Positions 36,414 to 48,138 are shown, counted from the first letter of the stretch. The stretch: DNA of 64,000 bases from Pseudomonas syringae CC1557 (GCF_000452705.1 NZ_CP007014.1:3845501-3909500); one strand, 5' to 3'. Program-made: numbers and translations. The notes: generated by a model from the sequence alone, not told the origin.

Positions 36414-37172
36414 TCAGGGCTCCAGTGTAGTGCGACTGACCTTGGCCATCGGCATTGGAATCAGCTTGCCGATCGGGTCGCGGCGCACCTGACGAACAGG
36501 CCGCAGACCTACTACCAGCTTGCGCGCCACCAGAAGATAAAAGCCGCCGCCGGGGCTCTGACGCCCGTCGCCGAGGCTTTCGAGGCCTATCAGGCGAGAC
36601 TGCCATGCCGCTGAAGCAAGGGGCGGACGATAGCATCCGAAGCGCCGTTTCTCCAGCGCGAAGCCCAGCAGGTTCAGCCAGTCGGCGACGCGCGAAGGCG
36701 AAATACAGCGGGCCTTGCGCAGCGCATCGCGAGCAAACACGTGCCGCACACCCCAGGTGCTCCAGGGGTTGATCCCGATGATCAGCAAATGCCCGCCGGG
36801 GCGCACGCTGCTGGCGGCTTCGCGCAGCAACCCGTGGGGCGACATGCAGAAATCCAGGCCGTGCTGCAATACCACCACATCGGCCGCGTGCTCGCTCAGT
36901 GGCCAGGCCTGTTCTTCACAGACAATCTCGACACCCGGCAACGGCGCGCCGAGCCTTACATTGCGTTGCACTTGCGGAGCCACCGGCGGTGATTCTGCCG
37001 AAGGTCCGTAATGCACCAGATAGCCACCGAAATAACGCCCGAGTTCTTCCTCGAGAACCCGTCGTTCCTCTTCAAGCAGAAGCTGTCCCAGTGGCCCTGA
37101 AAGCCATTCACGGGCTGCCCGGATCAATGCAAGCCACTCAGGATCAGCCTGAGCGAACGCTTCATCGGTCAT
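36414..37172 (-). CDS. Class I SAM-dependent methyltransferase (YafS-like)
   Basis: This 252-residue protein has methyltransferase-type motifs: [20 protein letters not shown] and [20 protein letters not shown]. The glycine-rich SAM loop is less typical, so binding is inferred from the family. Its position between gloB and rnhA matches yafS of E. coli. The substrate is unknown. GGAGGAGAA precedes the ATG at 37172. It is divergent from gloB, with 81 bp between starts. Confidence 0.88.
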   Translation of the reverse strand: MTDEAFAQADPEWLALIRAAREWLSGPLGQLLLEEERRVLEEELGRYFGGYLVHYGPSAESPPVAPQVQRNVRLGAPLPGVEIVCEEQAWPLSEHAADVVVLQHGLDFCMSPHGLLREAASSVRPGGHLLIIGINPWSTWGVRHVFARDALRKARCISPSRVADWLNLLGFALEKRRFGCYRPPLASAAWQSRLIGLESLGDGRQSPGGGFYLLVARKLVVGLRPVRQVRRDPIGKLIPMPMAKVSRTTLEP

Positions 37173-37253
37173 GAGTTCTCCTCCAGAGGTGCTCGCATGC
37201 AGCGGCAACAAACTCTAAGATGCACCATTGTCCGCCGCTATGCGAACTGCGCC

Positions 37254-38033
37254 ATGATACAGATTCACGCCCTCCCCGCTTTCAATGACAACTACATATG
37301 GTTGTTACAAGACCTTTCGAGCCATCAGTGTGTTGTGGTCGATCCGGGCGATGCGCAACCAGTGCTGGCATGGCTGGCGCAAAATTCCGAGTATCGACTC
37401 ACTGATATTCTGATCACCCACCACCACAACGATCACGTCGGTGGCGTGGCAGAGCTCAAACAGCTGACTCAGGCGCGTGTCCTGGGTCCAGCTACGGAAA
37501 ATATCCCGGCACGCGACGTCGCGCTGGCCGACCATGACCGGTTGACCGTACTCGGGCTGGAGTTCGCAGTGCACGCCGTACCAGGCCATACACTGGGCCA
37601 CATTGCCTTCTATCATGACGACGCCAGGACGCCGCTGCTGTTCAGTGGCGACACCTTGTTTGCGGCGGGCTGCGGACGCCTGTTCGAAGGCACGCCGCAA
37701 CAAATGCATGCTTCCCTGCAACGACTGGCCGGGTTGCCGGACAGCACGTCTGTCTATTGCGCGCACGAATACACGCTGAGCAATCTGCGCTTTGCGCAGG
37801 CTGTCGAACCGGAAAACCGTGACATTGCCGAACGACTCGCAGAAGTGACCCGGCTGCGTGCCGAAAACCGCATCAGCCTGCCTTCCACGCTGGCTCTGGA
37901 AAAACGCACAAACCCGTTCCTGCGTACCCATGAAACATCCGTTAAAGAAAAAGCGGACGAACGGAACGGCGAGCAAAACACCTCGCAAAGTGCGGTCTTT
38001 GCTTGCTTGAGGGCCTGGAAAGATAAGTTCTGA
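37254..38033 (+). CDS. gloB: Hydroxyacylglutathione hydrolase (glyoxalase II)
   Basis: This 259-residue metallo-beta-lactamase-fold enzyme has [15 protein letters not shown] (binuclear metal site), [31 protein letters not shown] and [14 protein letters not shown]. It hydrolyses S-D-lactoylglutathione in methylglyoxal detoxification. The end ([14 protein letters not shown]) is the glutathione-binding domain. The ATG at 37254 gives the usual length; the ribosome site is weak. Confidence 0.95.
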   Translation: MIQIHALPAFNDNYIWLLQDLSSHQCVVVDPGDAQPVLAWLAQNSEYRLTDILITHHHNDHVGGVAELKQLTQARVLGPATENIPARDVALADHDRLTVLGLEFAVHAVPGHTLGHIAFYHDDARTPLLFSGDTLFAAGCGRLFEGTPQQMHASLQRLAGLPDSTSVYCAHEYTLSNLRFAQAVEPENRDIAERLAEVTRLRAENRISLPSTLALEKRTNPFLRTHETSVKEKADERNGEQNTSQSAVFACLRAWKDKF

Positions 38034-38132
38034 AGCGACCATAAAACCGCAATAAAATTCTGAATGGTTGACCGACGGCAGACTGCTTCCTAGAATCGCC
38101 CGACATTTTCGTCTGGATGTACCCCCCGAACA

Positions 38133-39737
38133 ATGTCGTCATCTACCAGCAAGCCTTCACATTCGGACGCATTGACTCGGTTGGCTCAGGCCATGGCCGT
38201 CACCGCGAGTGCGCTTTTGGTCGGTTGCCAGAGCACCGCCAGCGTCGACTCCGCCAACAGCCACCGCACGCCGAACCTGGCCGCCGGAATCAAGCAAAAA
38301 CCGATTTTCCTGAGCCACAAACCCACCACCCCGCTGGCCCCGCCGCAGGATGTCTGGGAGCGCATGCGCCAGGGCTTTCAATTACAGCAAGGCAACGATC
38401 AAAACCCGCGTATCGATCAACAGCGTCTGTGGTTCGCAAACAACCCGTCCTTTCTGGAAAACGCGGGCGAGCGCGGCAGCCTGTATATGCATTACATCGT
38501 AGAGCGCCTTGAAGAACGCAACATGCCGCTGGAGCTGGCCCTGCTTCCGGTGATCGAAAGCGCCTACAACCCGATGGCGGTTTCACGCAGCCAGGCCGTC
38601 GGCCTCTGGCAGTTCATCCCGTCTACCGGTCGCTACTTCAACCTGCGCCAAACCAGTTTTTATGACGGGCGCCGCGATATTCAGGCATCGACCGTTGCAG
38701 CACTGGATTACCTGACCCGCCTGCATGACATGTTCAACGGTGACTGGTTGCTGGCACTGGCAGCCTATAACGCGGGTGAAGGTACCGTCAGCCGCGCCAT
38801 CGAGCGCAACGACAAGCTTAACCTGCCGACCGACTACTGGAACCTGCCGCTGCCGCAGGAAACCCGTGACTACGTGCCCAAGCTGTTGGCGCTGTCGCAG
38901 GTAGTGCTTTCGCCAGAGGCCTATGGTGTCAACCTCAACCCGATTGCCAATCGGCCTTATTTCGAAGTGGTCGAACTCAACAAGCGTGTCGACCTTTCCA
39001 AAGTGGCCAGCGCCGCCGACATCGACGAGGACGAGCTGATCCAGCTCAACCCCGCGTACAACAAGCGCCTGACCATTGATGGCCCCCAGCACCTGCTGGT
39101 ACCCACTTCCAAGGCGCAACTGCTGACGGCCAGCCTGTCGACCATGAAGCAGGAAGAACTGGTTGCCTGGCAGCCTTACCGGGTGCGCAGAGGTGATACG
39201 CTCGAAAGTCTGGCCAGCCGTTATCAGGTTACGGTCAGCTCACTCAAGGGCAACAACAAACTGGCGGGCAATCGCCTGAAAGTCGGTCAGTCACTGAGCA
39301 TTCCGGTCAGACCGGGGCGGGAAACTTCGCAACCGGTGTTTGAAGCACTGGCCAGCAACGACAAACCGTCACGCACTCGCAGCTACAAGGTCCGCAGTGG
39401 CGACAACCTGACCACCATCGCTCAGGCCAACAAGGTCGACGTCGAGGACCTTCAGCGCTGGAACAAGCTGTCCGGCAAAAAGCTCAGCATCGGCCAGACT
39501 CTGGTCATGCAGGACCCCGGCAAAGCTGCCGGCAAGGTCAGCAACAAGGCCGTCGCCAGCGCCAGCGCAAAGGACAGCGACAAGAAGTCCATGCAGTACA
39601 AGATCCAGAAAGGCGACTCCATGTACCTGGTCGCCAAGCGCTTCAACGTCGAGATGCAACATCTCAAGCGCTGGAATCCACGCAGTGGACAAGCCCTCAA
39701 ACCCGGTCAGACCCTGACCGTCTACCTGCCGCATTGA
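38133..39737 (+). CDS. mltD: Membrane-bound lytic murein transglycosylase D
   Basis: This 534-residue lipoprotein (lipobox LLVGC, about residue 32) has an SLT/GH23 domain at about 130-260, with the catalytic Glu in PVIESAYNPMAVS and then AVGLWQFIPSTGRYFNL. Three LysM repeats follow: YRVRRGDTLESLASRYQVTV (about 350), YKVRSGDNLTTIAQANKVDV (about 415) and YKIQKGDSMYLVAKRFNVEM (about 489). It cleaves peptidoglycan from the periplasmic face. The next gene begins a muropeptide/oligopeptide importer, a sensible pairing for wall turnover. Confidence 0.95.
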   Translation: MSSSTSKPSHSDALTRLAQAMAVTASALLVGCQSTASVDSANSHRTPNLAAGIKQKPIFLSHKPTTPLAPPQDVWERMRQGFQLQQGNDQNPRIDQQRLWFANNPSFLENAGERGSLYMHYIVERLEERNMPLELALLPVIESAYNPMAVSRSQAVGLWQFIPSTGRYFNLRQTSFYDGRRDIQASTVAALDYLTRLHDMFNGDWLLALAAYNAGEGTVSRAIERNDKLNLPTDYWNLPLPQETRDYVPKLLALSQVVLSPEAYGVNLNPIANRPYFEVVELNKRVDLSKVASAADIDEDELIQLNPAYNKRLTIDGPQHLLVPTSKAQLLTASLSTMKQEELVAWQPYRVRRGDTLESLASRYQVTVSSLKGNNKLAGNRLKVGQSLSIPVRPGRETSQPVFEALASNDKPSRTRSYKVRSGDNLTTIAQANKVDVEDLQRWNKLSGKKLSIGQTLVMQDPGKAAGKVSNKAVASASAKDSDKKSMQYKIQKGDSMYLVAKRFNVEMQHLKRWNPRSGQALKPGQTLTVYLPH

Positions 39738-39874
39738 TGGCGTCGGCCACTTGCCCTCGAATCAGCTCGGGGCGAGCGGCCTGTGCAGTCCTGACGACAC
39801 CCTTGTCTGTAGCCTTTTTCCTGCAAGGACAAGCTGTTACTGTTAGCGACCCGAAAGCCCAAGTCGCCTGGATC

Positions 39875-41704
39875 GTGATACGTCCCTTCCTGCTCATCAT
39901 CAGTCTGGCCTTGAGCTTCTGCGCCAACGCAGCCATAACCGAAAGCCATGGTTATGCGCAGTTTGGCGTCCTCAAGTACCCGGCCAGCTTCACTCATTTC
40001 GACTGGGTCAATCCCGAGGCGCCGAAAGGTGGCACCCTGAGAATGATGGCGTTCGGCACATTCGATACGCTCAACCCTTACACGTTCAAAGGCAGCAGCC
40101 CGGTTTCGACCGGAAACTTCCTGCAGTACGGCGTCAACGAACTCAACGAACCGCTGATGGTTGGCACCGGCCAGTACGACCCCTCAGGTGATGAACCGAC
40201 CTCAAGTTACGGGCTGATCGCCCAGTCAGTGGAATACAGCGAAAACCGTAGCTGGGTGGTGTTCAACCTCCGTCCGCAGGCGCGCTTCCATGACGGCAAG
40301 CCGATCACGGCCTACGACGTGGCGTTTTCCTACCGCACGCTGCTCAAGGACGGTCACCCGCAATACCGCACAGCCTTGCAGGAAGTGCAGCGCGTCGACA
40401 TCCTCAATCGGCATCGCATCCGTTTTGTTTTCAAGCGTTCCGGCAATCCGCTGCTGATTTTGCGCCTGGGCGAAATGCCGGTGCTGCCCCAGCATTACTG
40501 GAAAGACCGCGACTTCAAGGCCACCACTTTCGAACCGCCACTGGGCAGTGGCCCGTATCGCATTACCCGCGTGCAGCCAGGACGCCAACTGGTGTTCGAG
40601 CGCGTCAAGGATTACTGGGGCAAGGATTTGCCGGTCAATCGCGGCAAATACAATTTCGACCGCGTCGAGGTCGAGTTTTACCGCGACAGCGACGTCGCTT
40701 TCGAGGCGTTCAAGGCGGGCGAATTCGATATCTACATCGAGCATCAGGCGAAGAACTGGTCGACTGGCTACAATTTTCCGGCGGTCGCCAACGGCCAGGT
40801 GATCAAGGCACAAATCCCGCACCGCATACCAACCCAGACACAAGGGCTGTTCATGAACACCCGGCGCGCTGCATTCGCCGATATCCGGGTGCGCGAAGCC
40901 ATGGGGCTGCTGTTCAACTTCGAATGGACCAACCGCACGCTGTTCAGTGACGCGTATGACCGCTCGACCAGCTATTACCCCAACAGCGAGTTTTCCGCGA
41001 CCGATCTGCCGACCGGTGCGGAATGGCTGCTGCTGGCGCCTTACCGCGATCAACTGCCAGCCAGCCTGTTCACCCAGCCGTTCGCGCCATCGAAGACCGA
41101 TGGCGGCGGCATTCCGCGCGAAACCCTGCGCAAGGCCCTCAAGCTGCTGACCGATGCAGGCTGGACGCTCACCGACCACGGCTTGCTCAATACTGACAAG
41201 CAGCCGCTGCGTTTCGAGATTCTGCTGGTCAACCCCAACCTTGAACGCATCCTGCAACCCTACATAGAAGACCTGCGACGCATGGGCATCGATGCTGGCG
41301 TACGCACGGTCGATCGCGCCCAGTACAAGCAGCGTCTGGACCGTTTCGACTTCGACATGATTCTCATGACCCTGCAGCAAACGCTAAGCCCCGGTCTTGA
41401 GCAGTGGCAGTACTTCCATTCCAGCCAGGCCACGATCAACGGCAGCAAGAACTATGCAGGCATTGCCAACCCGGTGGTCGATGCTCTGCTGAACAAATTG
41501 CTGGCCGCGCAGACCCGAGATGAGCAGGTCGCCGCTGCACGTGCGCTGGACCGCGTGCTGCTGTCCCAGCATTACAGCATTCCCAACTGGTACCTGAACA
41601 ATCACCGGCTTGCCTATCGCAACCGATTCGCCATGGTCACTACCCCGCCCTACACACTGGGGCTGCGTGCGTGGTGGCTCAAGACTCTGGAGAAGCCCCG
41701 ATGA
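39875..41704 (+). CDS. YejA-type extracellular solute-binding protein (first of two)
   Basis: This 609-residue family 5 (SBP_bac_5) periplasmic protein has a signal peptide RPFLLIISLALSFCANAA, then ITESHGYAQFGVLKYP, FDWVNPEAPKGGTLRMMAFG, VFNLRPQARFHDGKPITAYD and ERVKDYWGKDLPVNRGKYNF. It resembles YejA, which binds peptides, including microcin C-like peptide nucleotides. It starts with GTG at 39875; the frame is open to 39734, so an earlier start is possible. Its TGA overlaps the next ATG. The pair of receptors probably share the same permease. Confidence 0.88.
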   Translation: MIRPFLLIISLALSFCANAAITESHGYAQFGVLKYPASFTHFDWVNPEAPKGGTLRMMAFGTFDTLNPYTFKGSSPVSTGNFLQYGVNELNEPLMVGTGQYDPSGDEPTSSYGLIAQSVEYSENRSWVVFNLRPQARFHDGKPITAYDVAFSYRTLLKDGHPQYRTALQEVQRVDILNRHRIRFVFKRSGNPLLILRLGEMPVLPQHYWKDRDFKATTFEPPLGSGPYRITRVQPGRQLVFERVKDYWGKDLPVNRGKYNFDRVEVEFYRDSDVAFEAFKAGEFDIYIEHQAKNWSTGYNFPAVANGQVIKAQIPHRIPTQTQGLFMNTRRAAFADIRVREAMGLLFNFEWTNRTLFSDAYDRSTSYYPNSEFSATDLPTGAEWLLLAPYRDQLPASLFTQPFAPSKTDGGGIPRETLRKALKLLTDAGWTLTDHGLLNTDKQPLRFEILLVNPNLERILQPYIEDLRRMGIDAGVRTVDRAQYKQRLDRFDFDMILMTLQQTLSPGLEQWQYFHSSQATINGSKNYAGIANPVVDALLNKLLAAQTRDEQVAAARALDRVLLSQHYSIPNWYLNNHRLAYRNRFAMVTTPPYTLGLRAWWLKTLEKPR

Positions 41705-43557
41705 ACCGATTGCACTCCCTGCGCGTGCAGGCAGCCGCTCTGTTGCTGGCCAGTCTGGCCTGCGCGGTGCAGGCTGCGCCGCAGCATGCCGTGACGCTGT
41801 ACGATGAAGCGCCGAAATACCCGGCCGACTTCAAGCATTTCGATTACGTGAACCCGGATGCGCCCAAGGGCGGTACGTTCCGGCAAGCCGGCTTCGGCGG
41901 CTTCGACAGCCTCAACCCGTTTATCAATAAAGGCGTGCCGGCGGACGACATTGGCCTGATCTACGACACCCTGGCTCGCGCAAGCCTGGACGAACCCTTC
42001 AGTGAGTACGGGCTGGTTGCCGGTAAAATCGAGAAAGCGCCGGATAATAGCTGGGTGCGTTTCTATCTGCGGCCCGAAGCGCGCTTCCATGACGGCCATC
42101 CAATCCGCGCCGAAGATGTCGAATTCAGCTTCAATACCCTGATGGAGCATGGCTCGCCCATGTACAAGGGCTACTACGCCGACGTCGATCAGGTCATCGT
42201 CGAAGACCCGCTGCGTGTGCTGTTCAAATTCAAGCACAAGGGCAGTCGGGAAATGCCGCTGATCCTTGGCCAGTTGCCGGTCCTGCCCAAGCATTTCTGG
42301 GCAGATCGTGATTTCAGCAAGGGCAATCTGGAATTTCCGCTGGGCAGCGGCCCGTACAAAGTGGCCGATGTGAAAGCGGGCCGCTCGGTGCGCTATGAGC
42401 GGGTCGAGGACTACTGGGCCAAGGACTTGCCCATCAACAAGGGTTTCTACAACTTTGATGTCCTGACCACTGACTATTACCGCGACAACACGGTTGCGCT
42501 GGAAGCAGGCAAAGCCGGCCAGTTCGATTACTGGGTGGAAACCAGCGCCAAGAACTGGGCAACGGCTTACGATACGCCCGCTATCAGAGACGGCCGGTTG
42601 ATCAAGGAGGAACTGCCCAACGGCAATCCTACCGGCATGCAGGGTTTCGTTTTCAACTTGCGCAAACCGGTATTTCAGGACGTCCGGGTGCGCGAAGCAC
42701 TGACCTTGCTGCTGGACTTCGAGTGGACCAACAAGCAGCTGTTCAATGGTGCCTACAGCCGCACCAAGAGTTATTTCGACAATTCGGAAATGGCCTCCAG
42801 CGGCTTGCCTTCCGCCGAGGAGCTGAAAGTTCTTGAGCCGTTGCGCGGCAAGATTCCGGACCGGGTGTTCACCGAACCCTTCCAGTTGCCGGTCACCGAC
42901 GGCAGCGGAATGATCCGTCCGCAGCAGCGCCGCGCCTTCCAGCTGTTGCAGGAAGCAGGCTGGAAAGTCGTCAACGACAAGATGGTCGATGCTCAAGGCA
43001 ACCCGGTGAAGCTGGAGTTCCTGATCGCCCAGACCGAGTTCGAGCGCATTCTGCTGCCCTACAAGCGCAACCTGAGCGATCTGGGTATCGAGCTGGTGAT
43101 TCGCCGGGCGGACGTTTCGCAATACATCAACCGCCTGCGGTCGCGGGACTACGACATGATCGTCACTGGGTATCCGCAGTCCAGCTCGCCCGGCAACGAG
43201 CAGCGTGTGTACTTCGACTCATCCAGCGCCGATAACCCGGGCAGCCGCAACTTCATGGGCCTCAAGGATCCAGCGGTGGACACGCTGGTCAACGGCCTGA
43301 TCAATGCCGACTCCCGGGCCAGCCTGATCACCTACACCAAAGCGCTTGATCGGGTATTGCTGTGGGGTTTCTATGTGGTTCCCAACTGGCACATCAAGAC
43401 CTGGCGGGTGGCTTACTGGAACCACATAGACCATCCGAAAGCCAAAGCGCTGTCCGATATAGGCCTGACGACCTGGTGGGCGAAGCCGGACGTCAAGCCG
43501 GTGACGGTGACTCCATCAGACTCTGATCAGGCCAAGCCTGCGAACGCGGAGCAATAA
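41701..43557 (+). CDS. YejA-type extracellular solute-binding protein (second of two)
   Basis: This 618-residue SBP_bac_5 protein has a signal peptide ([20 protein letters not shown]), then [39 protein letters not shown] and [20 protein letters not shown]. It is parallel to the preceding protein throughout, so the two arose by tandem duplication but have diverged widely. GGAGAAG precedes the ATG at 41701. The C-terminal tail is Ser/Asp/Pro-rich. Confidence 0.9.
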   Translation: MNRLHSLRVQAAALLLASLACAVQAAPQHAVTLYDEAPKYPADFKHFDYVNPDAPKGGTFRQAGFGGFDSLNPFINKGVPADDIGLIYDTLARASLDEPFSEYGLVAGKIEKAPDNSWVRFYLRPEARFHDGHPIRAEDVEFSFNTLMEHGSPMYKGYYADVDQVIVEDPLRVLFKFKHKGSREMPLILGQLPVLPKHFWADRDFSKGNLEFPLGSGPYKVADVKAGRSVRYERVEDYWAKDLPINKGFYNFDVLTTDYYRDNTVALEAGKAGQFDYWVETSAKNWATAYDTPAIRDGRLIKEELPNGNPTGMQGFVFNLRKPVFQDVRVREALTLLLDFEWTNKQLFNGAYSRTKSYFDNSEMASSGLPSAEELKVLEPLRGKIPDRVFTEPFQLPVTDGSGMIRPQQRRAFQLLQEAGWKVVNDKMVDAQGNPVKLEFLIAQTEFERILLPYKRNLSDLGIELVIRRADVSQYINRLRSRDYDMIVTGYPQSSSPGNEQRVYFDSSSADNPGSRNFMGLKDPAVDTLVNGLINADSRASLITYTKALDRVLLWGFYVVPNWHIKTWRVAYWNHIDHPKAKALSDIGLTTWWAKPDVKPVTVTPSDSDQAKPANAEQ

Positions 43558-43558
43558 C

Positions 43559-44632
43559 ATGCTGGCCTATATCCTGCGACGGCTGCTGCTGATCATTCCG
43601 ACCCTGCTCGGCATCCTTGTCATCAACTTCATCATCATCCAGGCGGCCCCCGGCGGCCCGGTGGAGCAGATGATCGCCAAGATCGAAGGCTTCGACGGTG
43701 CTACCAGCCGGATTGCCGGTGGCGGTGCAGAGGTCTCAGTGGCGGGCTCCAACTACCGTGGCGCGCAAGGGCTCGACCCGGCGCTGATCAAGGAAATCGA
43801 GCGCATGTACGGTTTCGACAAGTCGGCACCGGAACGTCTGTGGATCATGATCAAGAACTACGCCACGCTGGACTTCGGCGATAGCTTCTTTCGCGATGCC
43901 AAGGTCATTGACCTGATTGTCGAGAAGATGCCGGTGTCCATTTCCCTCGGGTTATGGAGCACGCTGATCATGTACCTGGTATCAATCCCGCTGGGCATCG
44001 CCAAGGCTACCCGTCACGGCAGCCAGTTCGACGTCTGGACCAGCTCGGCGATCATCGTCGGCTATGCGATCCCGGCCTTCCTGTTCGCCATCCTGTTGAT
44101 CGTGGTATTTGCCGGTGGCAGCTATTTCAACTGGTTCCCGCTGCGCGGCCTGACGTCCAACAACTATGACGAGTTGAGCACGCTGGGCAAGGTCTTTGAT
44201 TACTTCTGGCACCTGGTGCTGCCGGTGACTGCGCTGGTGATCGGCAACTTTGCCACCATGACCCTGCTGACCAAGAACAGCTTTCTCGATGAAATCAGCA
44301 AGCAGTATGTGACGACCGCCAAGGCCAAGGGCCTGAGCAACCACAAGGTGTTGTACGGCCATGTTTTCCGCAACGCCATGCTGCTGGTGATCGCCGGTTT
44401 CCCGTCGGCCTTCATCGGCATCTTCTTCACCGGCTCGCTGCTGGTGGAGGTGATCTTCTCGCTGGATGGCCTGGGCCTGATGAGCTTCGAAGCCGCTATC
44501 AACCGCGACTATCCGGTGGTGTTCGGCACGCTGTTCATCTTCACCCTGCTCGGGCTGGTGGTGAAGCTGATCGGCGACATCACCTACACCCTGGTTGACC
44601 CGCGCATCGACTTTGAAAGCAGGAAGCATTGA
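43559..44632 (+). CDS. yejB: Peptide ABC transporter permease YejB
   Basis: This 357-residue DppB-type permease opens [20 protein letters not shown] and has six membrane helices, a large periplasmic insert after helix 1 (about 30-110), and an EAA loop near [20 protein letters not shown]. It begins one base after the stop of the solute-binding protein gene. Confidence 0.92.
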   Translation: MLAYILRRLLLIIPTLLGILVINFIIIQAAPGGPVEQMIAKIEGFDGATSRIAGGGAEVSVAGSNYRGAQGLDPALIKEIERMYGFDKSAPERLWIMIKNYATLDFGDSFFRDAKVIDLIVEKMPVSISLGLWSTLIMYLVSIPLGIAKATRHGSQFDVWTSSAIIVGYAIPAFLFAILLIVVFAGGSYFNWFPLRGLTSNNYDELSTLGKVFDYFWHLVLPVTALVIGNFATMTLLTKNSFLDEISKQYVTTAKAKGLSNHKVLYGHVFRNAMLLVIAGFPSAFIGIFFTGSLLVEVIFSLDGLGLMSFEAAINRDYPVVFGTLFIFTLLGLVVKLIGDITYTLVDPRIDFESRKH

Positions 44633-44633
44633 T

Positions 44634-45653
44634 ATGAAGCTATCCCCTCTCAATCGCCGCCGCTTCGAACGCTTCAAGGCCAACCGACGTGGCTGGTGGT
44701 CATTGTGGCTGTTCCTCATCCTGTTCGGTCTCAGCCTGGGCGCCGAGTTGATCGCCAACGACAAACCGCTCGCCGTGCGCTACGACGGCAGCTGGTACTT
44801 CCCGGTGCTCGAGCGTTACCCGGAAACCACCTTTGGTGGCGAATTCCCGCTGGAAGCCAATTACAAAAGCCCTTACATCAAGGAACTGCTCGCGGCGAAA
44901 GATGGCTGGACCTTGTGGGCACCGATTCCGTTCAGCTACCAGAGCATCAATTACGACCTGAAAGTCCCAGCGCCTGCCCCGCCGTCGCGAGACAATTTGC
45001 TGGGCACTGACGATCAGGGCCGTGATGTGTTGGCGCGGGTCATCTACGGCTTCAGGATTTCCGTGCTGTTCGCCCTGACCCTGACCATTCTCAGCTCGAT
45101 CATCGGCGTGATCGCCGGCGCCTTGCAGGGGTTTTACGGCGGTTGGGTGGACTTGCTGGGCCAGCGCTTTCTGGAAGTCTGGTCCGGCCTGCCGGTGCTC
45201 TATCTGTTGATCATTCTGGCCAGTTTCGTGCAGCCCAATTTCTGGTGGCTACTGGGTATCATGCTGCTGTTTTCCTGGATGAGCCTGGTCGACGTGGTGC
45301 GCGCCGAGTTCCTGCGCGGCCGCAACCTGGAGTACGTACGCGCAGCACGGGCACTGGGCATGGAAAATGGCGCGATCATGTTCCGCCACATTCTGCCCAA
45401 CGCGATGGTCTCGACCATGACTTTTCTGCCGTTCATTCTGACCGGCGCCATCGGCACGCTGACCGCCCTGGACTTCCTCGGCTTCGGCCTGCCGGCAGGC
45501 TCGCCCTCACTGGGCGAACTGGTGGCGCAGGGCAAATCCAATCTGCAAGCGCCGTGGCTGGGCATCAGTGCCTTTGCGGTGCTGGCCATCATGCTGAGTC
45601 TGCTGGTGTTCATCGGCGAATCTGCCCGCGATGCATTCGACCCGAGGAAATAA
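44634..45653 (+). CDS. yejE: Peptide ABC transporter permease YejE
   Basis: This 339-residue DppC-type permease has an N-terminal helix (WWSLWLFLILFGLSLGAELI), a periplasmic stretch with GTDDQGRDVLARVIYGFRIS, and an EAA loop EYVRAARALGMENGAIMFRH. It pairs with YejB. The start at 44634 has AGGAAG upstream. Confidence 0.92.
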   Translation: MKLSPLNRRRFERFKANRRGWWSLWLFLILFGLSLGAELIANDKPLAVRYDGSWYFPVLERYPETTFGGEFPLEANYKSPYIKELLAAKDGWTLWAPIPFSYQSINYDLKVPAPAPPSRDNLLGTDDQGRDVLARVIYGFRISVLFALTLTILSSIIGVIAGALQGFYGGWVDLLGQRFLEVWSGLPVLYLLIILASFVQPNFWWLLGIMLLFSWMSLVDVVRAEFLRGRNLEYVRAARALGMENGAIMFRHILPNAMVSTMTFLPFILTGAIGTLTALDFLGFGLPAGSPSLGELVAQGKSNLQAPWLGISAFAVLAIMLSLLVFIGESARDAFDPRK

Positions 45654-45654
45654 G

Positions 45655-47265
45655 ATGAACAATGACAATCTGATCGAAATCCGCGATCTGGCGGTCGAGT
45701 TCGTGACGGGCGAATCGCGGCAGCGCGTGGTCGAGAACATCAGCTTCGACATTCGCCGCGGCGAGACCCTGGCGCTGGTCGGTGAAAGCGGTTCGGGCAA
45801 ATCCGTCACGGCGCATTCGATCCTGCGCCTGCTGCCCTACCCGATCGCCAGCCACCCGAGCGGCACCATCCGCTATGCGGGCGAAGACCTGCTGAAAGTC
45901 GAAGAGAAAAAACTGCGCTCGATCCGTGGCAACCGTATTGCCATGATCTTTCAGGAGCCGATGACCTCCCTGAACCCGCTGCACTCGGTGGAAAAACAGA
46001 TCAACGAAGTGTTGGGCTTGCATAAAGGCCTGACCGGCAAGGCGGCCACTGAGCGCACGCTGGAGCTTCTCGAGCTGGTCGGCATCCCAGAGCCACGCAA
46101 ACGACTCAAAGCCCTGCCACACGAGCTGTCAGGCGGCCAGCGTCAGCGTGTAATGATCGCCATGGCCCTGGCCAACGAACCCGAGCTGTTGATCGCCGAT
46201 GAACCGACCACCGCGCTGGACGTTACAGTCCAGCTGAAGATCCTGGAACTGCTCAAGCACTTGCAGGCGCGTCTGGGCATGGCACTGCTGCTGATCAGCC
46301 ACGACTTGAACGTGGTCAGGCAAATAGCCAACCGCGTATGTGTCATGCAGCGCGGTTGCATCGTCGAACAGGCATCGTGCGAAGAATTGTTCCGTTCGCC
46401 GCAGCATCCGTACACCAAAGTTCTGCTCAGCGCAGAGCCCAGCGGTGGTCCTTCGACCAACCCGGCCGGTGCTCCGCTGCTTGAAGTCGAGGACCTGAAA
46501 GTCTGGTTCCCGATCAAGAAAGGCCTGCTCAAGCGCACCGTCGATCACGTCAAGGCAGTCGACGGTATTCGCTTCAGCCTGCCTCAGGGCCAGACGCTGG
46601 GTATCGTGGGTGAAAGCGGCTCGGGCAAATCAACTCTGGGGCTGGCGATTCTCAGACTGATCGGCAGCCAGGGCACCATACGTTTCAAGGGCAACGCGTT
46701 AAACTCTCTGTCGCAACCGCAGATTCGTCCGTTGCGCAGGCAGATGCAGGTCGTTTTCCAGGACCCGTTCGGCAGCTTGAGTCCGCGTATGTCAGTGGGT
46801 GAAATCGTCGGTGAAGGCCTGCGCATCCACGACATGGGTACAGCTGCCGAGCAACAGACTGCGATTATCGAAGCGCTCAGGGAAGTAGGCCTGGACCCGG
46901 ATACCCGGCACCGCTACCCCCATGAGTTCTCCGGTGGTCAACGTCAGCGGATCGCCATTGCCCGGGCACTGGTGTTGAAGCCGGAGCTGATACTGTTGGA
47001 CGAGCCCACTTCGGCGCTCGACCGCACAGTGCAGCGCCAGGTAGTCGAGCTGCTTCGCTCGCTGCAAACCAAGTACAACCTGACGTATTTGTTCATCAGC
47101 CATGACCTGGCTGTCGTCAAAGCGCTGAGCCACCAGTTGATGGTGGTCAAGCAAGGCCAAGTGGTCGAACAGGGTGCAGCGCAGGAAATCTTCGCCGCAC
47201 CGCAACATCCTTATACACAGCAGCTGCTGGAGGCCGCCTTTTTGGCGCCGGTAGCTGTCGATTAA
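45655..47265 (+). CDS. yejF: Peptide ABC transporter double ATPase YejF
   Basis: This 536-residue protein holds two fused nucleotide-binding domains. Each has Walker A GESGSGKS, an ABC signature ([31 protein letters not shown]) and Walker B with Asp-Glu ([24 protein letters not shown]). It drives the YejB/YejE permease. GAGGAAATAAG lies before the ATG. This completes the operon yejA-yejA-yejB-yejE-yejF. Confidence 0.93.
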   Translation: MNNDNLIEIRDLAVEFVTGESRQRVVENISFDIRRGETLALVGESGSGKSVTAHSILRLLPYPIASHPSGTIRYAGEDLLKVEEKKLRSIRGNRIAMIFQEPMTSLNPLHSVEKQINEVLGLHKGLTGKAATERTLELLELVGIPEPRKRLKALPHELSGGQRQRVMIAMALANEPELLIADEPTTALDVTVQLKILELLKHLQARLGMALLLISHDLNVVRQIANRVCVMQRGCIVEQASCEELFRSPQHPYTKVLLSAEPSGGPSTNPAGAPLLEVEDLKVWFPIKKGLLKRTVDHVKAVDGIRFSLPQGQTLGIVGESGSGKSTLGLAILRLIGSQGTIRFKGNALNSLSQPQIRPLRRQMQVVFQDPFGSLSPRMSVGEIVGEGLRIHDMGTAAEQQTAIIEALREVGLDPDTRHRYPHEFSGGQRQRIAIARALVLKPELILLDEPTSALDRTVQRQVVELLRSLQTKYNLTYLFISHDLAVVKALSHQLMVVKQGQVVEQGAAQEIFAAPQHPYTQQLLEAAFLAPVAVD

Positions 47266-47283
47266 CCTGAAGAGGAACAACAC

Positions 47284-48078
47284 ATGGGTTTTCTCGCCGG
47301 TAAGCGCGTCCTGATCGTCGGTGTCGCCAGTAAACTGTCCATCGCATCCGGTATCGCCGCCGCCATGCATCGTGAAGGTGCAGAGCTTGCTTTCACCTAT
47401 CAAAACGACAAACTCAAGGGTCGCGTCGAAGAGTTCGCCGCAGGCTGGGGTTCAGGCCCTGAGCTGTGCTTCCCTTGCGATGTGGCCAGCGACGAAGAGA
47501 TCAACAAGGTCTTTGAAGAGCTGAGCAAGAAATGGGACGGCCTGGACGTGATCGTTCACTCGGTTGGCTTCGCCCCGGGCGACCAGCTTGATGGTGACTT
47601 CACCAACGCCACCACCCGCGAAGGCTTCCGCATTGCTCACGACATCAGCGCCTACAGCTTCGTGGCACTGGCCAAAGCCGGTCGCGAAATGATGAAAGGC
47701 CGCAATGGTAGCCTGCTGACCCTGTCGTATCTGGGCGCAGAGCGCACCATGCCGAACTACAACGTCATGGGCATGGCCAAGGCCAGCCTGGAAGCCGGCG
47801 TTCGTTACCTGGCCGGCAGCCTCGGTCCAGAAGGCACGCGCGTCAACGCGGTGTCGGCGGGTCCGATCCGCACCCTGGCAGCTTCGGGTATCAAAAACTT
47901 CCGCAAGATGCTGGCTGCCAACGAAGCGCAGACCCCTCTGCGCCGCAACGTCACCATCGACGAAGTCGGCAATGCCGGCGCGTTCCTGTGCTCGGACCTG
48001 GCGTCGGGCATCAGCGGTGAAATCATGTACGTCGACGGCGGTTTCAACACCACCGCGATGGGCAGCATGGACGAGTAA
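47284..48078 (+). CDS. fabI: Enoyl-[acyl-carrier-protein] reductase (NADH) FabI
   Basis: This 264-residue short-chain dehydrogenase catalyses the last step of fatty-acid elongation and is the target of triclosan and isoniazid-type drugs. It has the FabI-type nucleotide motif [20 protein letters not shown] and the active-site Tyr-X6-Lys in [24 protein letters not shown] lies before the ATG. It sits 18 bp after yejF, so partial co-transcription is possible. Two hairpins follow. Confidence 0.96.
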   Translation: MGFLAGKRVLIVGVASKLSIASGIAAAMHREGAELAFTYQNDKLKGRVEEFAAGWGSGPELCFPCDVASDEEINKVFEELSKKWDGLDVIVHSVGFAPGDQLDGDFTNATTREGFRIAHDISAYSFVALAKAGREMMKGRNGSLLTLSYLGAERTMPNYNVMGMAKASLEAGVRYLAGSLGPEGTRVNAVSAGPIRTLAASGIKNFRKMLAANEAQTPLRRNVTIDEVGNAGAFLCSDLASGISGEIMYVDGGFNTTAMGSMDE

Positions 48079-48088
48079 GACGGCAGGC

Positions 48089-48107
48089 GCCGCCCCAAAG
48101 GGGCGGC
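48089..48107 (+). terminator. Hairpin after fabI
   Basis: GCCGCCCC at 48089-48096 pairs with GGGGCGGC at 48100-48107 (3-nt loop), followed by ACTTTC. It is 11 bp after the fabI stop. Confidence 0.65.
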
Positions 48108-48138
48108 ACTTTCTGCAGTCATTTTTCTGCGATAAAAA

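Noticed and set aside
41671..43122. Minus-strand frame of about 490 codons
   Set aside because: Shadow of the second YejA-type binding protein.
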